From NCBI GenBank assembly GCA_009760855.2, contig WPIO01000009.1, forward strand, positions 2,604,501 to 2,668,500: 64,000 bases of DNA. The letters run 5' to 3'. The stretch is from Cristatella mucedo (Eukaryota > Bryozoa > Phylactolaemata > Cristatellidae). A model generated the notes under the pieces. The model worked only from the letters and a program-made list of their open reading frames with translations, ran no database searches and was not told where the DNA came from. This document shows positions 36,275 through 63,667 of this stretch, one piece after another (the first letter of the stretch is position 1; every line of letters starts with the position of its first letter). The position numbers were made by a program, and so were the translations under genes.

Positions 36275-36708
36275 TTGGGCTGGGGCCTGCCTGACCTTCG
36301 GGCCTGCCCGGATTTTCGACGACGCCTCTTAATCTTGGCTTTTGAGTACCCGACGATCATCGGCCTAGTCGTGGTATCTGGAACTCTCGAGCTCGCTCAA
36401 TTAAGCCCACGGATGGATGGGTGGCTGGCTGTCGAGCGTGGCCGCGACAAGTACGGTCGCTATTGGGGCAAGCATATTCCCGCTCCCCTGTAGCATGCTG
36501 TTCATGGCACCCCTCCGTGAGCTGGAGTCCTCGGCGAGCTGAGATGTGCCTAGCTCGCGAGATCCCGCTACTGCAGCCGATTTCGTACCAATGTCGTCTT
36601 GGCTGGTACTTGCGAGGATTGCCGCCCGCCTCCATGATGGCTTTAGCCCGAGAGTGTCCTCCCAGGTTGAAGAAGCTGACTTCGTTATTTGCCACGTCAC
36701 CACCATAG
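36275..36708. other. GC-richer island with overlapping open frames, unassigned
   Basis: Both strands are open here. The minus frame at 36695-36357 (containing SFFNLGGHSRAKAIMEAGG) and another minus frame at 36706-36401 both span most of the island. A plus frame at 36275-36493 is also open. None matches a family I recognise, and no clear splice pair marks one as coding. It could be an exon of an unknown gene, part of a decayed element, or chance. Confidence 0.25.
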
Positions 36709-36981
36709 CCTAATGTACCTAGTGCCCCCAGAAGTTTTGTTTATTTGCCCGTTATTATTAGCGAATGCGATATTGTCATAAAGAGGTTTAATCAAACTGC
36801 CGCTCATCGCGCTAGCACAGTGACAGCGACGTGGCAGCAGGCAGCGGGGGGGGGGCCTTGCCGGGACACACCGTGGTGCTGGAGGGAAGTAGCCTACCCT
36901 TCCACCAGTTTCGGTTACAATTCTACGAGCTGTTGAGTGTGCCCAAGCGCCACTTCCCAAGCGCCACTTTTCTTGCTCGCT

Positions 36982-36984
<3 letters not shown>

Positions 36985-37037
<53 letters not shown>
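36985..37037 (+). repeat. (CT)n microsatellite
   Basis: About 26 CT units directly 5' of a truncated LINE copy. Confidence 0.95.
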
Positions 37038-37040
<3 letters not shown>

Positions 37041-37079
37041 TTCCATCTCTCTTTCTTTTTCTTTCTCCTTCTCTCACCC

Positions 37080-38335
37080 AGTGGGACACCCCAGAGTATT
37101 GACGTGAATGGCAAAGATCCCCTGAGGAGCCTCTGAAATATGGGGTACCTCAGGGCTCCGTGCGAGGTCCGGTTCTTTTCACGGTTTATACCCTTCCTCT
37201 TGCTGATGTGATTGCCAAGCACAATCTAGGCTTTTACGTCTATGTGGATGACACCCAGTTGTACCTTTACTTTTTCATCCCTCCCAGCCTTCGAGCACCT
37301 CAAATTCTCTCAACTCACCAGCAGCATGTATTGATGACATCCGCAAATGGATGGCGCAAATTTTCTAAAACTAAACGACGATAAAACTAACTTACTAGTT
37401 ATGGGCAAACCCAGTGTAATTCAGAAATTGGAAAGGCTGACGCTCAAAGTCGGCTCTGCCAGCATATCTCCTACTGAATCAGCTCGAAATCTAGGTGTCA
37501 TATTCCAAAGCAACCTCTCGTTAGACGACCATAACAGCTTCATAGTCAAGTCTGCCTAATTTAAGCTACATAACATTGCTAAAATTCGGGCTTGTTTAGA
37601 TAAGAATACCGCGTCTAAGCTGATCCATGCATTTGTGACATCCCATCTTGACTTCTGTAACTCACTGCTTGCTGGCCTACCGGCATGTGCAATCAGGCGA
37701 TTGCAGCTGGTGCAAAACTCTGCAGCTAGGCTTGTCTGTCGCAGTAGCCAAATCACACCACTTCTCGCCGACCTGCACTGGCTACCAGTCAAGCAACGGA
37801 TCGACTTCAAGGTTTTGTCGCTTACTTTTAGGTCGCTTCATTATTTGGCTCCAGCCAATCTCTCAGATTTACTCCCCGACCAGGCCAAGCATAGTACCAC
37901 CTGCTTTTCGGAATCCAACAGTTTACCAATAAATATCTCGTACAAACCTCAAATCCTTTGGAGACCATGCATTTAGTTCGTATGCTCCCAAAGCCTGGAA
38001 CTCCCTCCCGACCTGCGTCAGAACATAGCCTGACCTGACCACATTTAAAAAGAACTTACAAACACAGCTACTTAGGACAGCATTTAGTGGGTCCCTGTGA
38101 TTCGTCCTTGGTGTGCTTATGTTTGCTGACACTTTGCATGCTGCCACTAACCACAATTGCACGCTGACCCTGCGCTTGTCACCCCTAACTATATTAGTCA
38201 TGTTGTTTATCAAGCATGATATTACTCACCATTCAATCGCGTTTCCCTTTGCAGCAAATGACAAGCGCCTAGAAAGAGATCGAGTTCTATGAGGGTGCTT
38301 TGTCAAGAGCGTTATTATTATTGTTACTACTACTA
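37080..38335 (+). mobile_element. LINE fragment starting inside the RT domain
   Basis: It begins with sequence for 'QSIDVNG', then RT phrases split over frames (GVPQGS-like, then [10 protein letters not shown], where the second residue of the YADD motif is Val). It continues with [19 protein letters not shown] and the C-terminal region. The hairpin tail (caagcgcctagaaagagatc) ends in TTATTATTATTG. Frameshifts and a stop make it defective. Confidence 0.9.
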
Positions 38336-39173
38336 CCCTCCTTTTCTATCTCATGCTTATTACTGGACTCTTGTACATCACTAATTATATCCAAAGCCAG
38401 CGGGCCATTTTATTATTGCAAGGATCTGCGGCACGCGTCTCACGAATGCACCCTACTTCCTGTTATTGTACTTGTTGTCTTTTTCAGTATTCTCTTTACG
38501 CAGTTGTCAAGCAAAACTATCCGGAACCGGATTTACCGATTTGCCTCGTCAGAAATCTACATACAGACGTAGTTATACCTCACCAAGGACTGAGGAATAA
38601 CGCGGCGATATGGGCGAATCGGGCAAAACGCGTGTCGTTCGAACTAAGAGCGGATCTGAGTTGTCGTTCGCAGGGTTCGGTGAAAGCAAGGAAATAATGA
38701 CTAGCTAAGACACGCGCGCGCCTTGGATAGTCGTGCTTCCATCGCCATGCTTTGACCAGCACGTCTTGTACCTGCACTTGAACTGGTGAGGTTTACGCGA
38801 GCATCATTACCTGTCACATTGCCCCCCCCCCCCGGCATGCACAAGTTTCACTATCTGTCGCACCGTAAGAAGACGTCAGGACCGCTTATCTTCGAGCTTT
38901 CGTAATCCAATAATGAGATTGGTTCTCTTGGGGCTTTGTAAGCTTTTTATTGTAGTTATTTTTACTAATGCAAATTACCATGGCAGCATCATGTGTCTGA
39001 CCTCAATGAAGTGCGGGGCGAGGCCAACTAAGATCTGTTTGTTGTGGTGTGTAACCTAATATTTCTGTGTATTACTAATATGAAATTTTAATTTTTAATT
39101 ATAAAATATTTTATTCAATTGTTGAAAGTCAATACGTCTTAAGTTAAATATGCGAGAGCTCCGCTGAAAAATC

Positions 39174-39181
39174 ACTTCCGG
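39174..39181 (+). promoter_or_regulatory. ETS-type motif at the SRP68 start
   Basis: ACTTCCGG lies 11 bases upstream of the SRP68 ATG. ETS/GABP sites at this position are common in TATA-less promoters of housekeeping genes. It could equally act within a very short 5' UTR. Confidence 0.4.
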
Positions 39182-39191
39182 TTATTCCAAC

Positions 39192-55052
<15,861 letters not shown>

Positions 55053-55130
55053 GCACTGTCTACCATTAATCTTAGTCTGTTGGAAGCCTTGAGCCCAAGA
55101 AATTGTGCACAAGTTCCTTCCACTCAATAC

Positions 55131-55136
55131 AATAAA
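55131..55136 (+). promoter_or_regulatory. AATAAA polyadenylation signal, SRP68
   Basis: AATAAA 79 bases after the SRP68 stop codon, giving a short 3' UTR. Confidence 0.7.
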
Positions 55137-55419
55137 GCTACCCCTTCTAGTCGGAAGAAGTGGTTATTGCTGCAGCATATATTAATTAGCCCGTGTCGCG
55201 AATTACATGAGATATTTTTGAGTACATGCATATCTGAATATCAGGCTTTGCCTTCAGCGGCTTTTTGTACAGATGGCATTTCAGTAGGGTTTACTGTGAG
55301 CATGTCCGTAGTCGGTCACCACAGCCGTTAACCAGGCTACCGGCATGGCAAACTGATTGGATATTGGCCATTTGGGTTCTACCTGTAACCGTTAAAAGTC
55401 GATGCATTGGACGAGAGGA

Positions 55420-55850
55420 CCTAAATATGAGTGACACAACTGCTTGATGGGAAGCCAGCAGAGGTCGTTAGAAGAGGTGTGATATGACAGTTGCGACATT
55501 CAGGTCAGACTGCCGAGTTTTGCACTGCCTGTAAGCCGCTTATTGCACAGGCCGGAAGACCTGCAATTAGCGACTTACCAAAGTCTAGAAAAGGCGTCCC
55601 TGTAATGTCACAAATGTATGGATCAGTTTGGCTAAGATAAATCATATTTAAGCAAGTCCAGTTGTTGTATTGTATGGAGCTGAGAGTGGGCAGACTTGAC
55701 TCTGAAGCTGATATGGTCATCTGGCGAAAGTTCTCTCTGGACGGAATCAGCGACTGGAACTACAACCTGCACAACAAGGAACCGCCTAAGCCTGGATGCT
55801 TGAAGGTTTTGAGCTTGATTTATTTTCATAAGCTACCGGAAGCGGTTTTC
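55420..55850 (-). mobile_element. decayed LINE fragment
   Basis: Minus-strand phrases 'FLDFGKSLIAGLPACAISGL' and 'QNSAV' (around 55505-55600) correspond to the LINE post-RT segment. No single frame survives. Confidence 0.75.
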
Positions 55851-56129
55851 CAAGCTCATTCACGATGGATGCACACAAAATAGTTTCATTGCTGTGGTTA
55901 ACTGTTGGGTTCAGGGTTCTATCTGTTAGTATTAAAAGTGGCTGCATTAGACAGAACAGAATCCTCATTCAAACCGTTGTGTAATATCAACTGACTCCTG
56001 GCCTATTATGGCACCGACGACTAATTTAGTGCAAACAGCAAATCGGCGGTGGAAACGTATGCATTTATAAGGATGCTTATTCAGGCAACATTGCTCTGTG
56101 ATAGCTATCTTAGATGATAATTTCACAAA

Positions 56130-56935
56130 TTTTGGCTTCTGGTGAATTGTACCAAAAGCATACCTGTGCTTTGATCTTTATCTGCCATCCAGCACTACTA
56201 ACTTTCTCAAATCGAATAACAGTAAAAACCAACTTACTAGTCATGGGCAAACCTAGTTGTACTCAGAAATTAAAAAGCCGAATCCTCAAGATTAGTCAGC
56301 CACCATATCTAGTGTAACATCTGCACTATATCTGGACGTTTTGTTCAAGAGTGACCTTTTTTTCAAGCCTGCCTACTTTCAGCTACATGGCAAGGCAAAA
56401 ACTCATACCTGCTTAGATAAGGATACCACAGCCAAATTGGTCCATTAATTTGCAACATCTTGTATAGACTTTTGTAATTCACTATTCGCAGGTATTCCTG
56501 CCTGTGCTATGAAGCTTTAACATTGCAAAACTTGGCAGCCAGGCCTAGTCTGCCACGAACGTTGCAACTGCCAAATTAAACTACTTCTCAGAGACCTGCA
56601 CGAAGGAGAGACCCCATCAAGCACCGTATCGACACTGCAAGGTTCCATCACTCTAAAGTCCTTTCATTTTCTAGCTGCAGAGGATGTATTCGAAATACTT
56701 CCTAATCAGGCTTCACATTATGCCACCTGCTCTTCTGACTGAAGTCGTTAAATATGCCTTTAACCAGCCTCAAATCGTTTGGAGACCAAACCTCACGTTC
56801 GTATGCTCCTTAAGCCTGGAACCCACGCCCGACCAGCATCACGACATATCCTGACTTGACAATTAAAAAGAAAAGTGCCTAGAAAGACTTGTAGTTTTCT
56901 TGAGGTGCTATACAATGTCTTTCTGTTATTTTTCC
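56130..56935 (+). mobile_element. decayed LINE 3' fragment
   Basis: 'VKTNLLVMGKPSCTQKLKSR' can be read near 56222-56280, then decayed C-terminal sequence. The terminal tail is 'gtgcctagaaagacttgtag' with 'ttttcttgaggtgctataca'. Confidence 0.8.
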
Positions 56936-57299
56936 AAACTCCCAGTTCCATGGCAGCTTGCATTGCCGGCAAGACCTCCTACTGCTTACGGGAAACCGTG
57001 TCACTCGCAAACCAAAAAAAAAAAAAAAACGTTCAAAAGTGGCCCAACCCAGAGACATTCCTATATCTTGAGCATGGAATGGGGGTATTGTGTTCCAAAA
57101 TGAGATCGTTCACTAGATGGCATATTGGCCCCAGTTGTCAGCCTAGTGTCTGCTTTGTACTGTTGCCAAAATTATGTGTGTTTAGTTAGATAAGGATGCA
57201 ACAGCAGTTAGACAGTCAGTGAGTGGCGTCTAGTATGGACACACTTCAGCCTCTCTCTTTGCTTATGCTCCTTCTTATGCAGTAAAACGCTTTTGGTTA

Positions 57300-57855
57300 C
57301 TTGTAGTCTGAGGTGGTTCAAAATCTGGCAGCCAGGCCAGTCTGTCTTTGACGTCGCAACTGCCGTATTACCTCACTCCTCAGCGATCTGATCAAGCAGC
57401 TGATCGATCGACTTTGAGATCCTGTCGCTCACGTGTAGGTCCCTTCAATCTCTAGCTTGGCCTACCAACCTGAAATAATATACCACCCATCGCCCTAATT
57501 CGGATCGTTATGTTGTACCTTATAACCCTCAAGTCCTTCAGAGACCATGCCTCCAGTCAGTATTTACCCAAATTTCTGTAACTTCGCACCGACTCTCACT
57601 ACACCCCCTTACGGTGTGACTTCTCCACGCAGTGGGCAGCAAACCAACAGAAAAGCACCTCTTCCTAGCAGCACTTGCTGCGTCGTTACGAGCCGTCCTT
57701 TATTGCACTACTAATGGGTGCTGCCATTGTGCAAATCATCAATAAGCACTCGACATGCTTCTTTCCAGCCTATGAAAAGTACCTAAAAAAAGAGACGATT
57801 CTCTCGGTGCTGTACAAAAAGTTATCATTATCAATATTAGTATTATTGTTAGTAT
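57300..57855 (+). mobile_element. second decayed LINE 3' fragment
   Basis: DNA-level similarity to the LINE C-terminal region ('aaatctggcagccaggccag', 'gaccatgcctccagtcagta') ends with a tail-like 'aaaaagagacgattctctcg' and an ATTATTGTTAG end at about 57855. Confidence 0.65.
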
Positions 57856-58661
57856 TAACCTTTGCACCGGCTGCGGTGGTGCCTCTTGACTCAAATATGT
57901 CTCAACTCAAGCCACTCACGGCCTGCTCGCGAGTCCTATAATGACAGCTGCACATGCAACCGTGCTCAAGCAGCGCTGTCGTCGTCAGAACAGTCGCTCG
58001 AATGGAGGTATCTATCTAACCTGCACTACCCTGGCACCTTCGATTCGATAGAGCGAGAAGCGGAGAAAGGAAAGGGCAGCGCCCGCCGTCACCGGCAGCA
58101 CAACCCGCAGGCAGCACAGCGCTATTGGCAGCCCGCAACAAGAGCCAGGCGCAACAAGAGCCAGGCGGCAAAGCGCTGCAGCAAGCCACGCCACGTGTGC
58201 CCTAGGGCCACTTGCTGCCGTCCGGCGCGCCTGTGTGTCCACTTCCACCTGGGCCGACTGGCGTGCGTCGGTGTGGCCAGAAGCAGCCCTGCGTCATTGC
58301 CACATTGCACACATCATGCCTCGTCATCTGGGGCGGAGCTTCGAGCCTGCGGAAGAGCAGAGGCGACGACGGCAAAGCCTCTGCTCTTCCGCCACAGCAG
58401 CCGACACCGCCGTTGGACCCTATCAATGCACACGCCTGCCGCTGCCGACGCTTGCCCCCCCCCCCGGAAGTCCCGGGGCGCACTCGCCCCCAGCGAAAGC
58501 GCCGGGCATGAGACAGACGGCACGAATGGCGACGGCAGCATCGGGGGGGGGGGAGATTTGACGTCAGCAGGCTCGATCGTCGACGGAGTCGCGCCAGCAT
58601 CCTGGTCGCCGCGGTTGCGCGGCCGCTCGGCGGCGGCAGCATCCTGCCGGCACTGCCGCCG

Positions 58662-61600
58662 CTAGTGAAACTCGCTGCTGGAAGTCGAGAGAGCCCTGCG
58701 GACGGTGTCGATATCCTCTGCAAACAGAGAGGCCGAAAGAGTGGCCGCATGGCAGCAGGAGTGGCAGCTGCCACACCGCTGGGAAACGAGAGAGAGAGAG
58801 AGTGGGCACGACAGTCGTAGCTCTAAATAAAGGGGGCGTCTTCGAGCTCGGAGGAGACGTCGGCTCACGCACGAGCGGCTGGCTTGCCCGGGCGGGCATG
58901 CAGCCACGCTGTGCTGTGGGTCGGGCAGCGGGCACAGCCTGCAGTTCGTTTCGAACGAGTGGATAGTTCCATGCCTTTGCGATCGTGACTGCGAGCTTGG
59001 CCACTGGCTTTGAACTGAGAGCCGCTTATGAAATGGCCGTGATGAGCCGAGGCTCGTGAGCACCGTTTAGGGGTCTTTACCTTTCGCAGCAAGATGACGA
59101 CCCTATGCAAACGGCCTTGCGTGTGAAGCACTTTTTGACGAATCCTTATTTGGTGCCGGTGCAGTGGCTTAGCCAGACGTGCTGATTTGAACCCTATGCA
59201 ACTACTATGGAGCAATACCGACAGGCACCTCAGGCCGGATGTTCGGCCTACACCAGTAGCCGACGTTTTCAGTCAAACGCAGGCTCTTTGGAATGCGCTG
59301 CAGTAGAAGAGACTGCACAGAAGCTGGTAGCCTCTATTCCTGGCCAGATAAAGGAGGTCATAAAGAATCGTAGTAGGACGACATCAAACTTAATGCACAC
59401 ATACCAACCAACAGCCTATGTGTTGATTTTTGGGTTGTCAAATAAATATTTTCCTTTCACGTGCTTTTCGCATGTTTTCATAACTTAATTGTGACAGTAG
59501 AAACCCCTCTTATCACTCGAACGAATTCACAGCTGCAGTCTATAACTGCAAGGATTTTGTTTCGCCTGATTTCGTATGATTGTGCATGAACGAGATTACT
59601 GTATGACTTACGACCCGGCCTCTAAATAAGACACGAGCCGGACCGAAGTTGCTCTCTTGGAGTAACTTCGGTCCGGCTCGTGTCTTACTTGCTCTCTTGG
59701 AGTAACCATCTGCCGGTCTCTGAGTCAGAGCGGCTGAGCGTGAGCTATTGTACACTTGTAAACGACCATCTGTAGGACGTCATGTGCCCTATCTGCCTTA
59801 GTAAATCTGCCTTAGCAATCATTCGCCTTTTCTAATATGGCGGCGCTGTTAGCGCCGCCATATTAGAAAAGGCTTACGATGGCTGCGCTGCTACCTTTGG
59901 CGTATTGCGAGCATCACGTGTCTGTACCTTGCTTTCATTTTGCCGCTACCCCAACGAGTGAAGGTTGCACGCGGACACGACATGAGCCAGCGGCTGCTGC
60001 AAAACCATCAGCTAAGACCGTAGGGTCCGAGTCAGCCAGCTAGCATCAGAGAGGAGTGCGGTGCAGAGGCAGCAGTGGCAGCTGCAGAGGCCGCGGCAGC
60101 CGGACTCACCATAAATGCCAGCACTAGAAATTCCTTGGTTAGGCACGGGAGGCCTCAGCTGCGGTCGACCCAGCGTTGCATTCTGGGATGGCAAAGGAAA
60201 CGAAGTCGGCACTAGCGGACCGGCAGCAGGTGACGGGTCGAAGCTCTCGTAGAGAACGGGACCTGCGAAACAAGATGGGGTGGCGGCTCAGAGACGACGC
60301 CACAGGGACGCTTGCCGGCGGCACAAGTGGAGGCGAGCGCAGGCCACGCCCCGTTGCATATGGGCCGGCCGTAAGCGCAGTTGCCTCCTCTGCGTGAGTG
60401 CAGAACGCCAGTCGTCGCGAGCGTGATTCACTCGACGCCGGCCCTGCCCACCGCCTGTCCCACTGCTGCAGCCCCGATCACTAGTTTCCGGTTTGGCACG
60501 TCTGCCGGCGGCTGCGCCTCGTGTAGCACCTAAGGCCGGCAGTGAAAGATGCACAAGTCGCAAAGAGGGAGCAGGGAATCCGATCTTCCAGATCCGATTC
60601 GCTTTTCGCTGTTTCAATTTTTGCTCACGAGGCCACGGCTCAGCCCCCAGTGGCTCAGTGCAGGTCGTATGATTTTCGGCCGAGTTCGAAGCATCCGGCT
60701 GAGCCGCGAGCCCCTGGCTGCTGAGTCCGTGCAGCTGAGCTGAGAGCTAGCGAGTCTGTCAGCAGTTGTGCTGCCGACCGAAAGCCTGCCGGCCAGCGGG
60801 CGAGTGGGCGCTCGCTGAAATGCGCGCCACGAGCTGGGCCTGCAGCAGCGCCGACACCTTGCGCCTCGGCGGCGCCAGGCTCCTGCCGTCGGCGGCCATC
60901 TGAATGGCACAGTGAAGCCATCTGAATGGCACAGCGAAGCCATCTGAATGGCACAGCGAAGCCATCTGAATGGTACAGCGAGCCGAGACGGCTGCTGAGT
61001 CGCAAGGCGGCAGCTCTCACTCGGTCGTTCCTTTCCCGTCTGATTGCTCTCAATGAACAGGGCGATGTCTGCTTCGACGCTGCACTTCTCCAGCCCGGCT
61101 CGAATGCGATCGTTGCTCTACACAAAGAGCGCAGAGCGCTGAGAGCTAGCGCTCACTCTCCCTTCGCTGGGCGATGCTAGTGCAGGGCTAGGCCACCCAA
61201 CGGACGACGAGGTACGACGACAGACGAGCGAGGCAACAGTGGGCTCGCATTGGCTGGCGCATCAGCACCGCACGGAATGAGCATCGCATGCAAGGAGCAG
61301 CAGCAGCAGACGACGGATTAAGCCACGGAATTAAGGCCTCCTCTTCTTCCTCCTCCTCCTCCTCTCCCAGCACCGAGGGCATAAGAGGTTGCGAATTCAT
61401 TTGCTGGCGATCGCCGGAAGGAGGGAAACCGAAGGCGGGGCGGGATACATGCCCCCAACCCACCCTCCAGCGAGGCAAGCCGGCGCCACTCTAGCGGTCA
61501 ACGGCTGCTGTCCGTCTGCAAAACGACTATTTCTGGGAAGAAGCTTGGCTGCTGGCGCAATGCTGGCTGGCTTCGAGGCAGCATTGCCTGAGCAAGCTGG

Positions 61601-63176
61601 AAACCGCCGCAGCCCCAGGGCTGCCTAGCTTGCCGACTCGCTCGCTGGGCTCTGCACGCTGACTGAAGGTCCAGAAGACTTCCGTAGAGAAATTGGCTAC
61701 TTTTGAGCAATTCGGCAAACGCATCCATCCACAACACACCCCGCCAACCCCTAAGCCTACGGCGTAGGAAGCCTTTGGAGTGGGCCGTAGTGTCTTTACA
61801 GCAGCAGCAGCCAATCACAAGCGGTGGCAGAGCGCTCCAGCAAAACAAGAGTGGCAGCTCTGTTGGACGTAGCACCCCCGCCCGCCCCGCCAGTGCAGAA
61901 CGCACGAGTACGGCAGGAGCCCGGCTAGCCAGCTGGCAGCAATCGCGCACGAAAGCTCAGCTGCCGTCTGCCTCGAGCGCAGCCATGCACAGCCATCGAC
62001 GTAACCGTGCACTTGCGCTGAGCCTTCAGCTGACCACTGCTTTGTGAATTATTACGATATGCTGAGGCGTTTGCACGGAACAGCATGCCTCGGCAACGCT
62101 TATCTGCAACCGCGCAAAAAGGCGAGTCATTCTTCATGCCGAGACACTAGAGCTCATTGCTGGAGCATGCACTTAGGACGGCAACAATGTACATTGAAAA
62201 AATTACAACTTCGTGACACTCGACCGCAGCGAGAACAGTTTTAGAGAATAAGTCGTCAGCCGTCTGCTGTCGTCAATCTTGGTACACGGATGCTACGACT
62301 AAAGAAATAGAAAACTAGAAAACTCGTCGTTGTACGCGAGTGTGCGACAAAGCTGTAGCGCGCTACTTTGTTTTCCTTCGAACGCTTACTCTGCTCTTTG
62401 GATGAGCGGTTTACGTTTCATTTTCATTCTAATACTTTCTTGGAGTTTTCGCACACTTTAGTGGGAGCTTTATTTTGGGCAACCTGCATCAACAAAATGC
62501 TGCTCCCTTTTCATCCGAAAGCTCGCCTCCCCCTCGGCGGTTTTGCTAAGGGGCCTAAACTGAAGAAGCTGGCATTTAGCAGCATGCACAGCATGTGTTC
62601 AAATAAAAGAGTGCTTGCGTGCTGAAATGGAAAGCAGAAACGCATAACTGTGATCATTCGGCAACAATCCGATATTTGCAGAGTGAGGTACAACATCTGT
62701 CGAGCGAGTCGTTGCGACTGTTGAGCATCATTTCAGACGGCCCTGCAGTTGTGTTGGTTTCGTAAATGCTGCGAGCAGTGCATGCTCTTATGATTGACAC
62801 TCATTTCCCTCCCCTTTGCACAAACAAACATTTTTCATTATATCGTTTCTTTTCCTTCGTACTAGCCAAATGTCAATAGCACACCTGTCTCACACCGGTT
62901 CACAGTCGCACCTTCCCTCGGGCGGAGCGGACGAACATAGCGACCGTACTGCACATGCAGGCACACAAGCGTTACAATCAAGCACACATAGACGACCATG
63001 TACGAGCAATCTCCTAACCAAACCGATCAGTGAAGCACGCCAGAGATGGGGGATCCCTCGCTGCTGCCCCCTCTCACCTCATCCTGGTTGCAGCAGGTCT
63101 GCGAGTCGATGTTGACGAGTACCCACATCTCGCTCCTCAGGATCTCGATTCTCTCTTCGTCGACTTGCTGAAAAAC
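58662..63176 (-). CDS. PSTPIP-family F-BAR protein, 3' part (4 exons; N-terminus outside window)
   Basis: Minus exons in order: 63176-63078, 61117-61021, 60262-60110, 58717-58662, all phase-compatible and giving the last 134 residues. The first two encode the end of the F-BAR domain: FQQVDEERIEILRSEMWVLV, then IRAGLEKCSVEADIALFIES, followed by the PSTPIP-type linker PVLYESFDPSP. These match the region of PSTPIP1/2 from the last long helix onward. F-BAR dimers bind curved membranes, and PSTPIPs link them to actin regulators and PEST phosphatases. The C-terminus is Pro/Ser-rich and ends with GIYEDIDTVRR and a stop. YEDID resembles a tyrosine-phosphorylation site. No SH3 domain follows, as in PSTPIP2. 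The last exon is short and rests on splice sites and phase only. The gene converges on SRP68. Confidence 0.88.
59627..59706. repeat. 24-bp perfect inverted repeat with duplicated loop
   Basis: Arms 59627-59650 and 59664-59687 are perfect reverse complements around a 13-base loop; arm 1 includes ACACGAGCCGGACCGAAGTT. The loop region TTGCTCTCTTGGAGTAAC recurs 40 bases later (59649-59666 and 59689-59706). It lies in the last intron of the PSTPIP-like gene. Confidence 0.95.
59825..59873. repeat. 23-bp perfect palindrome with 3-base loop
   Basis: Arm GCCTTTTCTAATATGGCGGC plus GCT is followed by GTT and the exact reverse complement. Each arm contains AATATGGCGGC, which fits the YY1 binding consensus. 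It lies about 140 bases from the other palindrome, in the same intron. Confidence 0.95.
60895..60982 (+). repeat. 22-bp minisatellite, four units
   Basis: Units starting at 60895, 60917, 60939 and 60961 each read GCCATCTGAATGGCACAGYG with small changes. Each unit contains the partial palindrome GCCATctgaATGGC. It ends about 40 bases from the 3' boundary of a PSTPIP-like exon. Confidence 0.95.
61200..63060. other. PSTPIP-like gene intron, no further exon found
   Basis: The sequence is GC-rich to about 62100, then AT-rich. A short CTC run lies near 61345. Reading frames on both strands lack family content. Confidence 0.5.
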
Positions 63177-63317
63177 CTGAGCAAGAAAGAGCAAAGGTCC
63201 ATTTATCTGGCAAATGTCGCTCCGATTACAGCTTTACCCACCAAAGCTGCTCTCACTCACATGCGGCCAGCAGCTGTGTGGGGGCTTTGATCCTTCCTTG
63301 CCTTTCAGCAGGGGGGG

Positions 63318-63495
<178 letters not shown>

Positions 63496-63499
63496 GGTA

Positions 63500-63640
63500 G
63501 AAAGGTCGCTTCACTTGCTTGCACCTGCCTACCTACTCGACATCCTTACTCCTCCAGTGTACAGTCGCACTACCGGCTTTTCGGCTTCCAGATATCTAGT
63601 TGGCTTGCTATGCAAGACCTCAAGCGCCCTCGAACATGAT
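63500..63640 (+). mobile_element. short decayed LINE fragment
   Basis: Plus frames read 'LHLLAPAYLLDIL' and 'YSRTTGFSAS', matching the LINE segment 'LHSLAPAYLSDLL' and its continuation 'HRTTRFSES'. Both ends are lost. The CT run joins it directly, as at 37037. Confidence 0.65.
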
Positions 63641-63667
63641 AATCTGCTATAATGGACATGCTTATCA

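Noticed and set aside
58202-58774. 190-codon minus-strand frame in GC-rich DNA
   Set aside because: Compositional artefact; the true splice structure of the PSTPIP-like gene uses a different frame and only 58662-58717 here.
60895-60982. CRISPR-like spaced repeat
   Set aside because: The units are directly adjacent without spacers, in a eukaryotic intron; it is a minisatellite.
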